DNA from: a gamma proteobacterium symbiont of Stewartia floridana
GTDB lineage: Bacteria; Pseudomonadota; Gammaproteobacteria; Chromatiales; Chromatiaceae
Assembly (NCBI GenBank): GCA_003676145.1
Contig: NAUB01000023.1
Span: forward strand, 248,001 to 312,000
Direction: 5' to 3'
Length of the DNA stretch: 64,000 bases
Part shown: one piece after another, positions 22,093-31,213 of the stretch
How positions within the stretch are numbered: position 1 is the first letter of the stretch
How the letters are laid out: every line of letters begins with the position of its first letter
Position numbers and translations under genes: made by a program
The notes under the pieces: model-generated
Seen by the model: the letters and a program-made list of their open reading frames with translations, nothing else
Told to the model about the DNA's origin: nothing
The model's database searches: none

Positions 22093-24179
22093 GACTGGTT
22101 TTCCTGTACCTGCAGACGGGTGATGTCTGCGACAGAGAGAAACAGTCTTTCCAGTTGGGAGAGTAGCGACAAACGGTTGGTACGGATTTTCTGATCATCG
22201 GTCATGACCATCACCTGGTCGAAGAAGCTGTCCACCGGTTCTCTCAAACCCGCCAGGATCTGCAGCCCCTTGGCGTACTCACCCTGCTCGAAAAGGGGTT
22301 GAGCCAATGGCGCCAGTTCATCCATTTTCTGAGCGAGCTGATGTTCCGCCTGATCCTCATAGAGGGCCGGGTCGGCTCTCTCCGCCAGTGGATCGCTGCT
22401 CTTCTTCAGAATGTTGCGGATACGCTTGTTTGCCGCAGACAGACTCTCCGCTTCCGGTAACTTGCTGAAGGCCTCGATGGCCCACACCCGCTGATCGAAA
22501 TCGGCCAGGGTTTTAGGGGCTACATCGGCGACGGATTGAAACAGATCCACGCTGATGCCCAGCTCACTGTAGATGCCTTTGAGACGCTCCAGCATAAATT
22601 TATAGACCGAATCGGCTACTTTCTCTTCGGTCAGTTTGTCACCCAGAGATTCAACGATTGATTCGAGTAAAGCTGGCAGGTCCAATGTAAGTGAGTGCTC
22701 ACGTATGATACGCAAGGCGCCAAGCGCTGCGCGTCGCAGGGCGAATGGATCCTTGTCGCCGGTGGGTTTCTGCCCGATGCCGAAGATACCCACCAGGGTA
22801 TCGAGTTTCTCTGCGAGTGAGACGGCAATGCCTGTTTTTGTCTGCGGCAGTTGATCGCCGGAAAATCTCGGCATGTAGAACTCGTCCAGCGCCTGAGCCA
22901 GCTCTTCCGGCTCCCCATCACGCTGAGCCTGGTATCGACCCATGATGCCCTGCATCTCGGGAAACTCGTAGACCATGTTGGTCATCAGATCGCAGCGGCT
23001 CAAGAGGCCGGCGCGATAGGCCAACTCCCTGTCCCCATCACAATCCGCTGCAATGCGCTTAGCCAGATCGGCCACCCGCTGGGATTTGTCGTACATACTG
23101 CCCAGCTGATTCTGAAAGACCACATGTTTGAGGGATTCCTGGTGATCTCCGAGCGGTTTTTTACCATCCTGCTCCCAGAAAAACATGGCATCCGCCAGGC
23201 GTGGTCTGATTACCCTTTCGTTGCCCTCCCGGATCAGTTCCGGTTGTGGGCTGTCGATATTGGCGATGGTGATGAAATGGTTCATCAACTGACCGTCAGC
23301 GGTAAACAGAGGGAAGTACTTCTGGTGGCCTTTCATGGTGGCGACCAGGGCTTCCTGAGGCACTGCGAGAAATCGCTCTTCAAAACTGGCGCTGATCGGC
23401 AGCGGCCACTCGTTGAGTGCCGTGACCTCATCCAGAAGATCGGAATCCAGATCGGCTTCGCCACCAAGTTCAGAGGCGCTCTGTTGAATGGACTCCGAAA
23501 TTTTCTGTTTACGTTTTTCGAAATCCGCAATCACGTAGCCCAGGTCTTCCAGCACAGAGGCGTAATCCTGCGGGTTGTAGATGGTAATCGCACTGGGATG
23601 GTGAAAGCGATGGCCATAGGTCAAACGGTCAGCTTCTGCATCGAGCAGTGTGCAGGGTACCACCTGATCACCGAGCAGAAACAGCAGCCAGTGAACCGGA
23701 CGGACAAACTGGGCATCCGAATCGCCCCAACGCATGCGCTTAGGGATAGGCAGTTTGTTGAGTGCCTGAGTGGCAATCTCCGGGAGCAGTTCTTCTGCAG
23801 GTTTTCCTTTTGATTGCACACGGTAGCTCAACCATTCACCTTTGTCGGTCTTCTGCCTTTGCAACTGATCGACGGTTGTCTGACAGGATCGGGCAAAACC
23901 CTCAGCCGCTTTGGTGGGATTGCCTGAATCGTCAAACGCAGCCTGAACAGCGGGCCCGCGACGCTCCATCTCACTGTCGGGTTGTCGAACATCGCAATCC
24001 CTGACCAGCAGTGCCAGACGACGGGGTGTGGCGAATGGTACGACCTCAGCGTGGTTCAGATTGGCCTGCTTGAGCCCGGCAATGAAGGTTTCGGTTAAAG
24101 AGTGACTGAGTCGTTTCAGGGCCTTGGGTGGCAGCTCTTCGGTACCCAGTTCAAATAACAGGTCTGCTTGATCAGCCAT
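22089..24179 (-). CDS. glyS: Glycyl-tRNA synthetase beta subunit
   Basis: This is the large subunit of the alpha2beta2 glycyl-tRNA synthetase, responsible for tRNA recognition. The N-terminus [15 protein letters not shown] is diagnostic. The central HD-like region and the C-terminal anticodon-binding DALR-like region (LRLL-type helices ending near RVWAIEAF) follow. The frame is open to 24254, but homologues start at [10 protein letters not shown], so I use the ATG at 24179 (696 residues). It overlaps glyQ by 8 bp. A copy of the TAAGTGAGTGxTCAC palindrome lies in its coding sequence. Confidence 0.97.
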   Translation of the reverse strand: MADQADLLFELGTEELPPKALKRLSHSLTETFIAGLKQANLNHAEVVPFATPRRLALLVRDCDVRQPDSEMERRGPAVQAAFDDSGNPTKAAEGFARSCQTTVDQLQRQKTDKGEWLSYRVQSKGKPAEELLPEIATQALNKLPIPKRMRWGDSDAQFVRPVHWLLFLLGDQVVPCTLLDAEADRLTYGHRFHHPSAITIYNPQDYASVLEDLGYVIADFEKRKQKISESIQQSASELGGEADLDSDLLDEVTALNEWPLPISASFEERFLAVPQEALVATMKGHQKYFPLFTADGQLMNHFITIANIDSPQPELIREGNERVIRPRLADAMFFWEQDGKKPLGDHQESLKHVVFQNQLGSMYDKSQRVADLAKRIAADCDGDRELAYRAGLLSRCDLMTNMVYEFPEMQGIMGRYQAQRDGEPEELAQALDEFYMPRFSGDQLPQTKTGIAVSLAEKLDTLVGIFGIGQKPTGDKDPFALRRAALGALRIIREHSLTLDLPALLESIVESLGDKLTEEKVADSVYKFMLERLKGIYSELGISVDLFQSVADVAPKTLADFDQRVWAIEAFSKLPEAESLSAANKRIRNILKKSSDPLAERADPALYEDQAEHQLAQKMDELAPLAQPLFEQGEYAKGLQILAGLREPVDSFFDQVMVMTDDQKIRTNRLSLLSQLERLFLSVADITRLQVQENQS

Positions 24180-25110
24180 TAGCAGCCTCCTTTGATGACT
24201 CGAGCATGGGGAATCCGAGGCGCTCTCTGGCGTCGTAGTAGGCTTGCGCCACATCCCGCGCCAGGCCTCTTACCCGAAGGATATAGCGTTGCCTCTCGGT
24301 GACCGAAATGGCGTGCCGGGCATCCAGCAGGTTGAAAGTATGCGATGCCTGAAGGACCTGTTCATAGGCCGGTAGGGGCAGGCCCAATTCAATCAGCTTA
24401 CGCGACTCCTTTTCGCACTGATCGAACTGACCGAACAGGTAATCCACATCCGCATGCTCAAAATTGTAGGCGGACTGTTCAACCTCATTCTGGTGGAATA
24501 CGTCACCATAGGTCACGGTACCTTGAGGTCCTTCGGTCCAGACCAGGTCATAGATACTCTCCACACCCTGCAGATACATGGCGATCCGTTCCAGGCCATA
24601 GGTGATCTCACCGGTCACCGGACGGCAGTCGAGGCCACCCACCTGTTGGAAATAGGTAAACTGGGTCACTTCCATGCCGTTGAGCCAGACCTCCCAGCCC
24701 AGACCCCAGGCACCCAGTGTGGGGGATTCCCAATTGTCCTCGACAAATCGAATGTCGTGCAGATTCAGATCCAGACCGAGCATCTGCAGGGAACCCAGAT
24801 AGAGGTCCTGGATGTTCTTGGGAGATGGTTTCATTACCACCTGGTACTGATAATAGTGCTGTAGACGGTTGGGATTGTCCCCGTATCGTCCATCTGTGGG
24901 TCTGCGGGAGGGCTGAACATAGGCCGCATTCCAGGGTTCCGGTCCGATGGAACGGAGAAAGGTCGCGGTATGGAAGGTACCGGCACCCATCTCCATATCA
25001 TAGGGTTGAAGCACGATGCATCCCTGGTCTGCCCAATAGTCTTGTAGTGCGAAAATCAGATCCTGAAAAGTCTGGATGTTTCGCTGTTTCGGTTCTGCCG
25101 CTTGATTCAC
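24172..25110 (-). CDS. glyQ: Glycyl-tRNA synthetase alpha subunit
   Basis: This is the class II catalytic alpha subunit of the heterotetrameric glycyl-tRNA synthetase. It has 312 residues. The signature segments are [18 protein letters not shown] near the N-terminus, [18 protein letters not shown] (motif 2 region) and [19 protein letters not shown]. It is the first gene of the glyQ-glyS run, and its 3' end overlaps the glyS start. A long inverted repeat (element C) lies upstream. Confidence 0.97.
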   Translation of the reverse strand: MNQAAEPKQRNIQTFQDLIFALQDYWADQGCIVLQPYDMEMGAGTFHTATFLRSIGPEPWNAAYVQPSRRPTDGRYGDNPNRLQHYYQYQVVMKPSPKNIQDLYLGSLQMLGLDLNLHDIRFVEDNWESPTLGAWGLGWEVWLNGMEVTQFTYFQQVGGLDCRPVTGEITYGLERIAMYLQGVESIYDLVWTEGPQGTVTYGDVFHQNEVEQSAYNFEHADVDYLFGQFDQCEKESRKLIELGLPLPAYEQVLQASHTFNLLDARHAISVTERQRYILRVRGLARDVAQAYYDARERLGFPMLESSKEAANG

Positions 25111-25282
25111 AACGAGGCCCCGTTGATGTGGATGAAAACCGCGTAAGTATAACGATGCCGCCTGCCGATGGCTAACTTTACAGAGGTCGGAACGGAGCGT
25201 AAGAGGGAATCTGAGGAAAGGTATTGATTGAAGGTGGTTACGCCCGATTGCGGGGGGAGTCGGGCGACACCCAAGAGATTAG

Positions 25283-25373
25283 CCGCCAATGAACGCCAAT
25301 CACCGCAAAAAACCGCGAAAACTTTGCATAACTATATTCGCGCATCTTCGCGGTGATTGGCGTTCATTAGCGG
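25283..25373. repeat. Long inverted repeat element C
   Basis: The left arm begins CCGCCAATGAACGCCAATCA and the right arm ends GGTGATTGGCGTTCATTAGCGG. The pairing is nearly perfect over about 22 bp and continues imperfectly inward (CCGCGAA against TTCGCG). It shares its arms almost base for base with element A, 22.7 kb away. It lies between glyQ and the DUF2780 gene. Confidence 0.8.
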
Positions 25374-25453
25374 AAAATTTCTTAGCTATTGAGTGCCATT
25401 AGATAGGCCTGCTTCTCAGGTTTGGATTCCGCTTGCTAAGTAGCATTGCTCAA

Positions 25454-25903
25454 TCAGAGTGAAAGTGCCCCTTTCATCATCGACATGATGCTTTCGCCCC
25501 CTTCGGATTGCAGATATTCGAGAACAATCGGCACAAACTGACCAACCATGTTCGAATCCATGCCCAGACCTTGGAAAGCGGAGGCGAGGCCGGCCAGGTT
25601 TCCGGCTGAGCTGTCACCGCCCAGCATCGATGCTACAGCACCTACGGCTCCGGACTCCTTACTGGAGGATTGGGCACTGGACATCATCTTGTCGATGCCG
25701 GGCACAACCGAGGCGATCTGTGAAAAATCCTCCGCGGAGAGATTGTTTTGCGCCATCTGAAACAGAGATCCGGCGCCGCCTGATGCCTGCTCACTGGTGA
25801 CACCAAGCTGACTGGTCAGTGCATCGAGCAGTCCATTGGCAAAAACCGAAGCGGTGGAAAACAGCAGGGTGAGGGCTAATAGCGTGCGGGCAAGGGTTTT
25901 CAT
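25454..25903 (-). CDS. DUF2780 exported protein (VcgC/VcgE-like)
   Basis: This protein has 149 residues with a clear Sec signal peptide (positively charged start, hydrophobic core ending SVFANG). The mature part has the DUF2780 layout: LLDALTSQLGVTSEQASGG near the start, then a Gly/Ser/Ala-rich middle. A C-terminal helical segment contains FVPIVLEYLQSEGG. The function of the family is unknown. The gene stands alone between two long inverted repeats (elements C and D). Confidence 0.85.
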   Translation of the reverse strand: MKTLARTLLALTLLFSTASVFANGLLDALTSQLGVTSEQASGGAGSLFQMAQNNLSAEDFSQIASVVPGIDKMMSSAQSSSKESGAVGAVASMLGGDSSAGNLAGLASAFQGLGMDSNMVGQFVPIVLEYLQSEGGESIMSMMKGALSL

Positions 25904-26030
25904 AGATCCATCCTCATAAGTATTGATTTGGTCGGGTCATTATATTCCCATCCTGGAAGGGATAGATCCCATGTTTTGTAAAAGGATGTTGCAGAGTTAA
26001 CAAGACTGGGACTTACATCGAATCTAATGG

Positions 26031-26144
26031 CGCAAATGGACGCAAATCACCGCCAATAGTCGCAAATTATCGTTATTTGATGGTGTGCTTGTGAGCAGAG
26101 CATTAATAATTTGCGGTTTTCGCGGTGATTTGCGTCTATTTGCG
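26031..26144. repeat. Long inverted repeat element D (CGCAAAT type)
   Basis: The left arm starts CGCAAATGGACGCAAATCAC and the right arm ends GGTGATTTGCGTCTATTTGCG. They pair with one mismatch over the outer 21 bp, and the arms extend to about 40 bp with the inner CGCAAATTAT/ATAATTTGCG match. In this copy the CGCCAAT words of elements A and C are changed to CGCAAAT on both arms, so the two arms have kept their pairing while the sequence drifted. Confidence 0.8.
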
Positions 26145-26233
26145 GTGAATGTTTTAACGAGCACAGTTTGACCATGAAGCCTAACCAAGCCGGTTTCGGG
26201 TATAATTCACCCTTTTGATATCGACAAGTTTTC

Positions 26234-27277
26234 ATGAGCGAACAAAGAAAGGCTGTTGCGCTGATCTCCGGTGGTCTCGACTCGCTGTTGGCGGCCCGGG
26301 TGATTCAGGATCAAGGCATACATGTGGAAGGCATCAACTTCTTCACCGGTTTCTGTGTCGAAGGGCACACCCATGCCATTCGCAAACGGGATCAGAATAA
26401 GGAGAAACGCAACAATGCCCTGTGGGTGGCGGAACAGCTTGGCATCAAGCTGCACATCGAGGATATCGTCGATGAATACAAGCAGGTCCTGACCAATCCG
26501 AAGCATGGCTATGGGGCGAATCTGAATCCCTGTCTCGATTGCAAGGTGTTCATGGTGCGCAAAGCCCATGAGTGGATCGAACGGAAAGGCTTCGACTTCA
26601 TCATTACCGGTGAGGTGATCGGTCAGCGGCCGATGTCTCAACGTAAGGAGACGATGCCGATCGTTGCCGATGAATCGGGCGCCAATGATCTGCTGCTGCG
26701 ACCCCTGTGTGCGAAGAATCTGCCGGAGACTCTGCCTGAGAGAGAGGGCTGGGTGGATCGGCAACAGCTGTTCGATTTCTCCGGTCGCAGCCGTAAGCCG
26801 CAAATGGCCCTGGCGGCCAGTCTGGGATTCGAGGATTATGCCCAACCGGCCGGTGGTTGCTGCTTCCTAACCGATGAACAGTATGCGGTGAAGTTGAAGG
26901 ATCTTTGGCAGGCCCGGGGCAGCCGGGATTATGAGATGGACGATATCATGCTGCTCAAGGTGGGTCGCCACCTGAGACCGAGCCAAGCCTACAAGGTGAT
27001 CATTGCCCGTGAAGAGGGTGAATCGAATTTTCTACAGGGCTACCGAAAGGGCTTTCCGCATATCAAGACAGTCAGTCATGGGGGTCCGCTGGCGCTGATC
27101 GATGGTGAAGTGACCGAGCAGGATGTACAACTGATTGGCAGACTGGTGGCCCGTTACAGTCAGGGCCGTAATGCGGATGAGGTGGTGCTGGCCTATACCG
27201 ATCTGGCCGGTGAGACCCGTGAGTTGCGGGTCGATCCCATGAAGCCCCATGAGATCCCGAAAGATTGGCTGATATGA
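26234..27277 (+). CDS. PP-loop ATPase, ThiI/MnmA-like tRNA thiolation-type protein
   Basis: This is an adenylating PP-loop enzyme with the SGGLDSLLAARV motif at residues 13-24. Two cysteine sites are visible: NPCLDCK (about residue 95-101) and AGGCCFLTD (about 210). Such pairs are used by thiouridine synthases as catalytic or iron-sulfur ligands. The C-terminal 100 residues (GRHLRPSQAYKVIIAREEGE onward) resemble the NFACT-R-type RNA-binding tail seen in this ThiI-like family. The gene overlaps a TusA-like sulfur-carrier gene by 4 bp, which fits sulfur transfer. Activity on tRNA is inferred from family, not shown. A minus-strand open frame over it is a shadow. Confidence 0.82.
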   Translation: MSEQRKAVALISGGLDSLLAARVIQDQGIHVEGINFFTGFCVEGHTHAIRKRDQNKEKRNNALWVAEQLGIKLHIEDIVDEYKQVLTNPKHGYGANLNPCLDCKVFMVRKAHEWIERKGFDFIITGEVIGQRPMSQRKETMPIVADESGANDLLLRPLCAKNLPETLPEREGWVDRQQLFDFSGRSRKPQMALAASLGFEDYAQPAGGCCFLTDEQYAVKLKDLWQARGSRDYEMDDIMLLKVGRHLRPSQAYKVIIAREEGESNFLQGYRKGFPHIKTVSHGGPLALIDGEVTEQDVQLIGRLVARYSQGRNADEVVLAYTDLAGETRELRVDPMKPHEIPKDWLI

Positions 27278-27504
27278 AACGACACCAGATCGACTGTCGC
27301 CGGCTGCTCTGTCCAATGCCGGTGATCAAAGTGCAGAACGCCATCGAGGATCTGCCGGCGGGTACCCTGGTGGAAGCGATCTGTACAGATCCGGGTGCAT
27401 TGAATGATATTCCGGCCTGGAGCAGAATTAATGGCCATCGACTGGTGGAGACCAGAACCGATGACGGGGAGTATATCGTGGTTGTGGAAGTAGCAGACGA
27501 GTAG
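27274..27504 (+). CDS. TusA-family sulfur carrier protein
   Basis: This is a 76-residue TusA/SirA-like protein, starting MKRHQIDCRRLLCPMPVIK. The CPMP motif carries the persulfide-bearing cysteine of the family. An extra cysteine lies five residues before it. Its ATG overlaps the stop codon of the PP-loop gene (ATGA), so the two are translationally coupled. That supports delivery of sulfur to the PP-loop enzyme. An upstream in-frame TTG at 27265 is less likely as start. Confidence 0.9.
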   Translation: MKRHQIDCRRLLCPMPVIKVQNAIEDLPAGTLVEAICTDPGALNDIPAWSRINGHRLVETRTDDGEYIVVVEVADE

Positions 27505-27507
27505 AGC

Positions 27508-28644
27508 ATGAACCGGGATCAACGCTATGAAGTAAGCCGAAAAGCGGCCATCGTCGGTGCGGTCACCAACAGTGTGCTGGCCGTATTGAAGATTCTGTTC
27601 GGTTGGTTGGGACACTCCCAGTCGCTGATCGCAGATGGTATCCACTCTCTTTCGGATCTGCTCACCGACGCGCTGGTGATTTTTGCCGCGCGGCACGCCA
27701 ATGAGGCGCCGGATGAGGAGCATCCCTACGGTCACGGGCGATTCGAAACCGTTGCCACACTGGTGCTTGGGGGATTTTTAATCACTGTTGGCGTCGGCAT
27801 CATCTGGGATGCGGTTGAGCGTCTCTTCTCGCCGGAAGATCTGTTGCAGCCGGAGATGCTGACCCTCTACGTGGCGGCCTTCTCGATCCTCGCCAATGAG
27901 GCGCTGTTTTTCTATACCCGTCATCTGGCCAACCTGATCAACTCCGATCTGTTGAAGGCCAACGCCTGGCACCATCGCAGTGATTCCGTCTCATCGATCG
28001 TGGTACTGGTCGGTATCGGCGGTACCATTCTCGGGCTTCCCTATCTGGATGCCATCGCTGCGGTTCTGGTCGGTCTGATGGTGGTGAAGATCGGTTGGGA
28101 ACTGGGTTGGCAGGCAACCCACGAATTGGCGGATGCGGGGCTTGAACAGGAGTCCGTGGCTGAGATCCGCAAGGTGATCGCCAGTGTCTCCGGGGTCAAC
28201 AGCGTACACATGCTGAGAACCCGAAAACTGGGCGGTCATGCCCTGGCCGATGTTCATGTGCAGGTCGATCCCTGGTTGAGTGTATCCGAGGGCCACAGAA
28301 TAGCCGAGGTGGTTCAGTATGGTCTGATCGATCGGGTCGATCTGCTGGAGGATGTCACGGTACACATCGATCCTGAAGATGATGAGGCTGGACCGTCCTG
28401 CGCCAACCTGCCGCTGCGGGAAGAGGCGGAGAAACTGCTGCTGGATCACTGGTCGGGTATGGATTGCTTCGATCAGCGCAAGCGTGTGGTGCTGCACTAT
28501 CTGTCGGGGCGGATCGATATCGATCTCTATCTGCCACCCGACTGCTTCGAGTCGAGCGAAAAAGCCGATCGGTTGACCCAGCGCTATCAGCAGGCGCTAT
28601 CCGGTTCAGAGGTATTTAGAACTGTGCAGGTCTGGTTTGGTTAG
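27508..28644 (+). CDS. Cation diffusion facilitator transporter (FieF/MMT1-like)
   Basis: This inner-membrane metal/proton antiporter of the CDF family has 378 residues. The transport motif EEHPYGHGRFETVATL follows the second helix. The LIADGIHSLSDLLTDA segment has the metal-site Asp residues of helix II, and NAWHHRSDSVSS has those of helix V. The cytoplasmic domain is longer than usual (about 80 extra residues at the C-terminus). The gene begins 3 bp after the TusA-like gene, so a three-gene operon is likely. The metal (Fe, Zn, Mn) cannot be told. Confidence 0.9.
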   Translation: MNRDQRYEVSRKAAIVGAVTNSVLAVLKILFGWLGHSQSLIADGIHSLSDLLTDALVIFAARHANEAPDEEHPYGHGRFETVATLVLGGFLITVGVGIIWDAVERLFSPEDLLQPEMLTLYVAAFSILANEALFFYTRHLANLINSDLLKANAWHHRSDSVSSIVVLVGIGGTILGLPYLDAIAAVLVGLMVVKIGWELGWQATHELADAGLEQESVAEIRKVIASVSGVNSVHMLRTRKLGGHALADVHVQVDPWLSVSEGHRIAEVVQYGLIDRVDLLEDVTVHIDPEDDEAGPSCANLPLREEAEKLLLDHWSGMDCFDQRKRVVLHYLSGRIDIDLYLPPDCFESSEKADRLTQRYQQALSGSEVFRTVQVWFG

Positions 28645-28659
28645 CACTATAATGGGGCA
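28643..28659. promoter_or_regulatory. NtrC binding site 1 upstream of glnA
   Basis: AGCACTATAATGGGGCA closely matches the known E. coli glnA enhancer AGCACTATATTGGTGCA (two differences). It lies about 225 bp before the glnA start, overlapping the stop codon of the CDF gene. Confidence 0.75.
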
Positions 28660-28671
28660 AAATTGGCTGAA

Positions 28672-28690
28672 TGCGCACCATAATTGTGCA
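28672..28690. promoter_or_regulatory. NtrC binding site 2 upstream of glnA
   Basis: TGCGCACCATAATTGTGCA has the GCAC(C/T)-N5-(G/T)GTGC architecture of NtrC enhancers. It is spaced about three helical turns from site 1, suiting cooperative binding. I could not find a GG-N10-GC sigma-54 promoter with good flanks between here and glnA. Confidence 0.65.
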
Positions 28691-28874
28691 GAAACCAGCA
28701 TAAAACAGCAACCTTAAGATGTAGAGTGCGCATGGATGTGGTCTCCCTAACCGGTGATTGAATATCACGGCATGATGCGTATCGCGGAGCTTCTGGTATA
28801 GTTGCCAGGCCGCCAAAATAAAAGATTTGCCGACATGAATCGGCATTGCATAAACCTAAACCCTGGAGAATAAG

Positions 28875-30281
28875 ATGGCCTCGAAAGCCTTTAAGATGAT
28901 CAAAGACAATGATGTGAAATTTGTTGATCTTCGGTTTACCGATACCCGCGGTAAGGAGCAGCACGTCACCTTGCCCACAAGTGAGATTAACGATGAGTTT
29001 TTCACTGATGGCAAGATGTTCGACGGTTCTTCCATCGCCGGCTGGAAAGGCATAAATGAGTCGGACATGATTCTGATGCCGGAGGATGCCACCTGTGTGA
29101 TGGATCCGTTCGCCGATGAAAACACCATGAATGTGCGCTGCGATATCCTTGAGCCATCCACCATGCAGGGTTATGAGCGTGATCCCCGCTCTGTCGCCAA
29201 ACGCGCAGAAGCCTATCTTGCTTCAACGGGTATCGCGGATTCCGCTTTCTTCGGTCCTGAGCCTGAGTTTTTCGTTCTCGACGATGTTCGCTGGAGCGTC
29301 GATATGAGCGGTGCCATGGTGAAGATTGATTCCGAGGAGGCGGAGTGGAACTCGGAGCGGGTCTACGAAGACGGTAACATCGGTCACCGTCCCGGGGTTA
29401 AAGGTGGTTACTTTCCGGTTCCTCCGGTGGATTCCCTGCACGATCTGCGTGGCGCCATGTGCCTGGCGATGGAAGAGATGGGCGTACCGGTGGAGGTTCA
29501 CCATCACGAGGTGGCAACCGCCGGTCAGTGTGAAATCGGCACCCGTTTCAGTACCCTGGTAGAGCGTGCCGACTGGGTTCAGATCCAGAAATACTGCACC
29601 TGGAATGTCGCCCATGCCTATGGCAAAACCGCCACTTTCATGCCCAAGCCGATCGTCGGTGACAACGGTTCCGGTATGCATGTGCATCAGTCCCTGGCCA
29701 AAGGCGGTGAGAATGTATTCGCCGGTGATCAGTATGGCGGTCTGTCTGAAACCGCACTCTATTATATCGGCGGTATCATCAAACATGCGCGTGCACTGAA
29801 CGCCTTCACCAACGCTTCCACCAACTCCTACAAGCGTCTGGTACCGGGCTTCGAAGCTCCGGTCATGCTCGCCTACTCCGCACGCAACCGTTCCGCCTCG
29901 ATCCGTATTCCATGGGTATCCAGCCCCAAGGCGCGTCGTGTCGAAGTACGCTTCCCCGATCCCACCGCCAACCCCTATCTGGCCTTCTCCGCCATGATGA
30001 TGGCCGGCCTTGACGGTATTCAGAACAAAATCCATCCGGGCGATGCCATGGACAAGGATCTTTATGATCTGCCGGCTGAAGAGGCGGCCAGTATCCCGAC
30101 CGTTTGTCACAGTCTGGATATGGCGCTGGAGGCACTGGATGCGGATCGGGACTTCCTCACCGCCGGCGGAGTCTTCACAGACGATCTGATCGATGGTTAC
30201 ATCGAGCTGAAGATGGAAGATGTCACCACCATGCGGATGACCACCCATCCGGTTGAGTTCGATCTCTACTACAGCCTCTGA
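28875..30281 (+). CDS. glnA: Glutamine synthetase type I
   Basis: This enzyme makes glutamine from glutamate, ammonia and ATP. The 468-residue length is typical of the dodecameric GSI-beta type. Signatures include [16 protein letters not shown], the metal-binding segment [16 protein letters not shown] and the ATP-site segment [16 protein letters not shown]. The adenylylation-site region [20 protein letters not shown] is recognisable as the usual [10 protein letters not shown] stretch, with the acceptor tyrosine in KDLYDL. GGAG precedes the ATG. Two NtrC boxes lie upstream and a strong terminator follows. Confidence 0.98.
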   Translation: MASKAFKMIKDNDVKFVDLRFTDTRGKEQHVTLPTSEINDEFFTDGKMFDGSSIAGWKGINESDMILMPEDATCVMDPFADENTMNVRCDILEPSTMQGYERDPRSVAKRAEAYLASTGIADSAFFGPEPEFFVLDDVRWSVDMSGAMVKIDSEEAEWNSERVYEDGNIGHRPGVKGGYFPVPPVDSLHDLRGAMCLAMEEMGVPVEVHHHEVATAGQCEIGTRFSTLVERADWVQIQKYCTWNVAHAYGKTATFMPKPIVGDNGSGMHVHQSLAKGGENVFAGDQYGGLSETALYYIGGIIKHARALNAFTNASTNSYKRLVPGFEAPVMLAYSARNRSASIRIPWVSSPKARRVEVRFPDPTANPYLAFSAMMMAGLDGIQNKIHPGDAMDKDLYDLPAEEAASIPTVCHSLDMALEALDADRDFLTAGGVFTDDLIDGYIELKMEDVTTMRMTTHPVEFDLYYSL

Positions 30282-30318
30282 TCAAGGCGTCTGACTGGAA
30301 CTCTTCAGTCAGCGGATT

Positions 30319-30356
30319 AAAAACACCTTCCAAATAATTGGGAGGTGTTTTTTTAT
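30319..30356 (+). terminator. Intrinsic terminator after glnA
   Basis: AACACCTTCC pairs with GGGAGGTGTT around an 8-base AT-rich loop and is followed by a run of seven or eight T. It lies 40-75 bp after the glnA stop and separates glnA from the DUF4124 gene. Confidence 0.9.
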
Positions 30357-30407
30357 TTGCGAACTTCGTCGCTTGTTAGTTATCTTCGGAGTGACTATGC
30401 TTGGCAC

Positions 30408-30911
30408 ATGCGTATTCTGATCCTGCTTCTTCTGCCGTTGGTTGTTCTGCCGCTCCATGCCAGGGACGTCTATAAATGGATTACCCCGGAAGGTGAGGTT
30501 GTCTACTCTGAAAACTATCAACCGGGCGCCGACACAATCCGGGTACAGGATAAGAAACGCAATACCACCCTGAAAGTCGATGAACTCGACAAGGAAGCGG
30601 AAGCCGCGGCTTCAGGAGCCTATCTGCAGTTCGATATCGTGCAGCCATCCAATGATGAGACGATTCGCAGCGACGAGAACTCTGTCTCTGTCGGTCTCTC
30701 CATCTCACCACCACTCTTCAACGGCCATGCCATCCATCTCTATGTGGATGGTAAGAAGCTCGATTCAGAGATCAAAACCACGCAACTGGTTCTGCAGCAA
30801 TTGAGTCGCGGTACCCATACCATCAAGGCTGAAATCGTCGACGCTGAGGGTGAGCTGGTGAAACAGAGTGGTTCAACCACCTTCCATCTGCGCCAGGCCG
30901 CTGTCAATTGA
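30408..30911 (+). CDS. DUF4124 exported protein between glnA and ntrB
   Basis: From the ATG at 30408 this is a 167-residue protein with a Sec signal peptide (MRILILLLLPLVVLPLHA). The DUF4124 domain follows directly (RDVYKWITPEGEVVYSE), and a beta-rich C-terminal part comes after it (LFNGHAIHLYVDGKKL, RGTHTIKAEIVDAEG). DUF4124 proteins are secreted or periplasmic, and their function is unknown. A DUF4124 gene between glnA and ntrB is a recurrent arrangement in gammaproteobacteria. The longer frame from 30345 would place the signal peptide internally, so I reject that start. Confidence 0.85.
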   Translation: MRILILLLLPLVVLPLHARDVYKWITPEGEVVYSENYQPGADTIRVQDKKRNTTLKVDELDKEAEAAASGAYLQFDIVQPSNDETIRSDENSVSVGLSISPPLFNGHAIHLYVDGKKLDSEIKTTQLVLQQLSRGTHTIKAEIVDAEGELVKQSGSTTFHLRQAAVN

Positions 30912-31009
30912 TAGCTGTTTCGGTAGCCCTCTGAATCTCTGAGTTTCTCCCCGCAAGCTCGAAAACGACCGATTTTCAGCCCACAGAGCGTTCTCTTCGA
31001 AATGATCCA

Positions 31010-31026
31010 TGCACTATAATGGTGCA
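31010..31026. promoter_or_regulatory. NtrC binding site upstream of ntrB
   Basis: TGCACTATAATGGTGCA is a near-perfect NtrC enhancer palindrome, better than either glnA site. It lies 188 bp before ntrB, in a 302-bp gap that holds no gene. A weak sigma-54-like GG-N10-GC (TGGACCACCGATAGCT, about 31140-31155) lies 115-145 bp downstream. This suggests NtrC control of ntrBC from its own promoter. Confidence 0.85.
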
Positions 31027-31213
31027 TATTGGTTTGCATTTTTCTTAATCTGTCTCGACGACCAGGTCGACGTAAATCGCATTTACCGGCTGCAGTTTCC
31101 TAAAGCTCCCTGTTGCCCTGGAATCTTGCATGATTTGCCTGGACCACCGATAGCTCAGTGCAGATTTGGTCGTTGTTGCATTCTTTGGTGTAGTTTTTGC
31201 TAGTTGAATAGCC

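Noticed and set aside
29223-30248. 341-codon minus-strand frame over glnA
   Set aside because: Antisense shadow. glnA is certain.
31186-31201. Sigma-54 promoter TGGTGTAGTTTTTGCT before ntrB
   Set aside because: The -12 element is good but the implied start lies about 2 bp before the ntrB ATG, leaving no room for a ribosome binding site.
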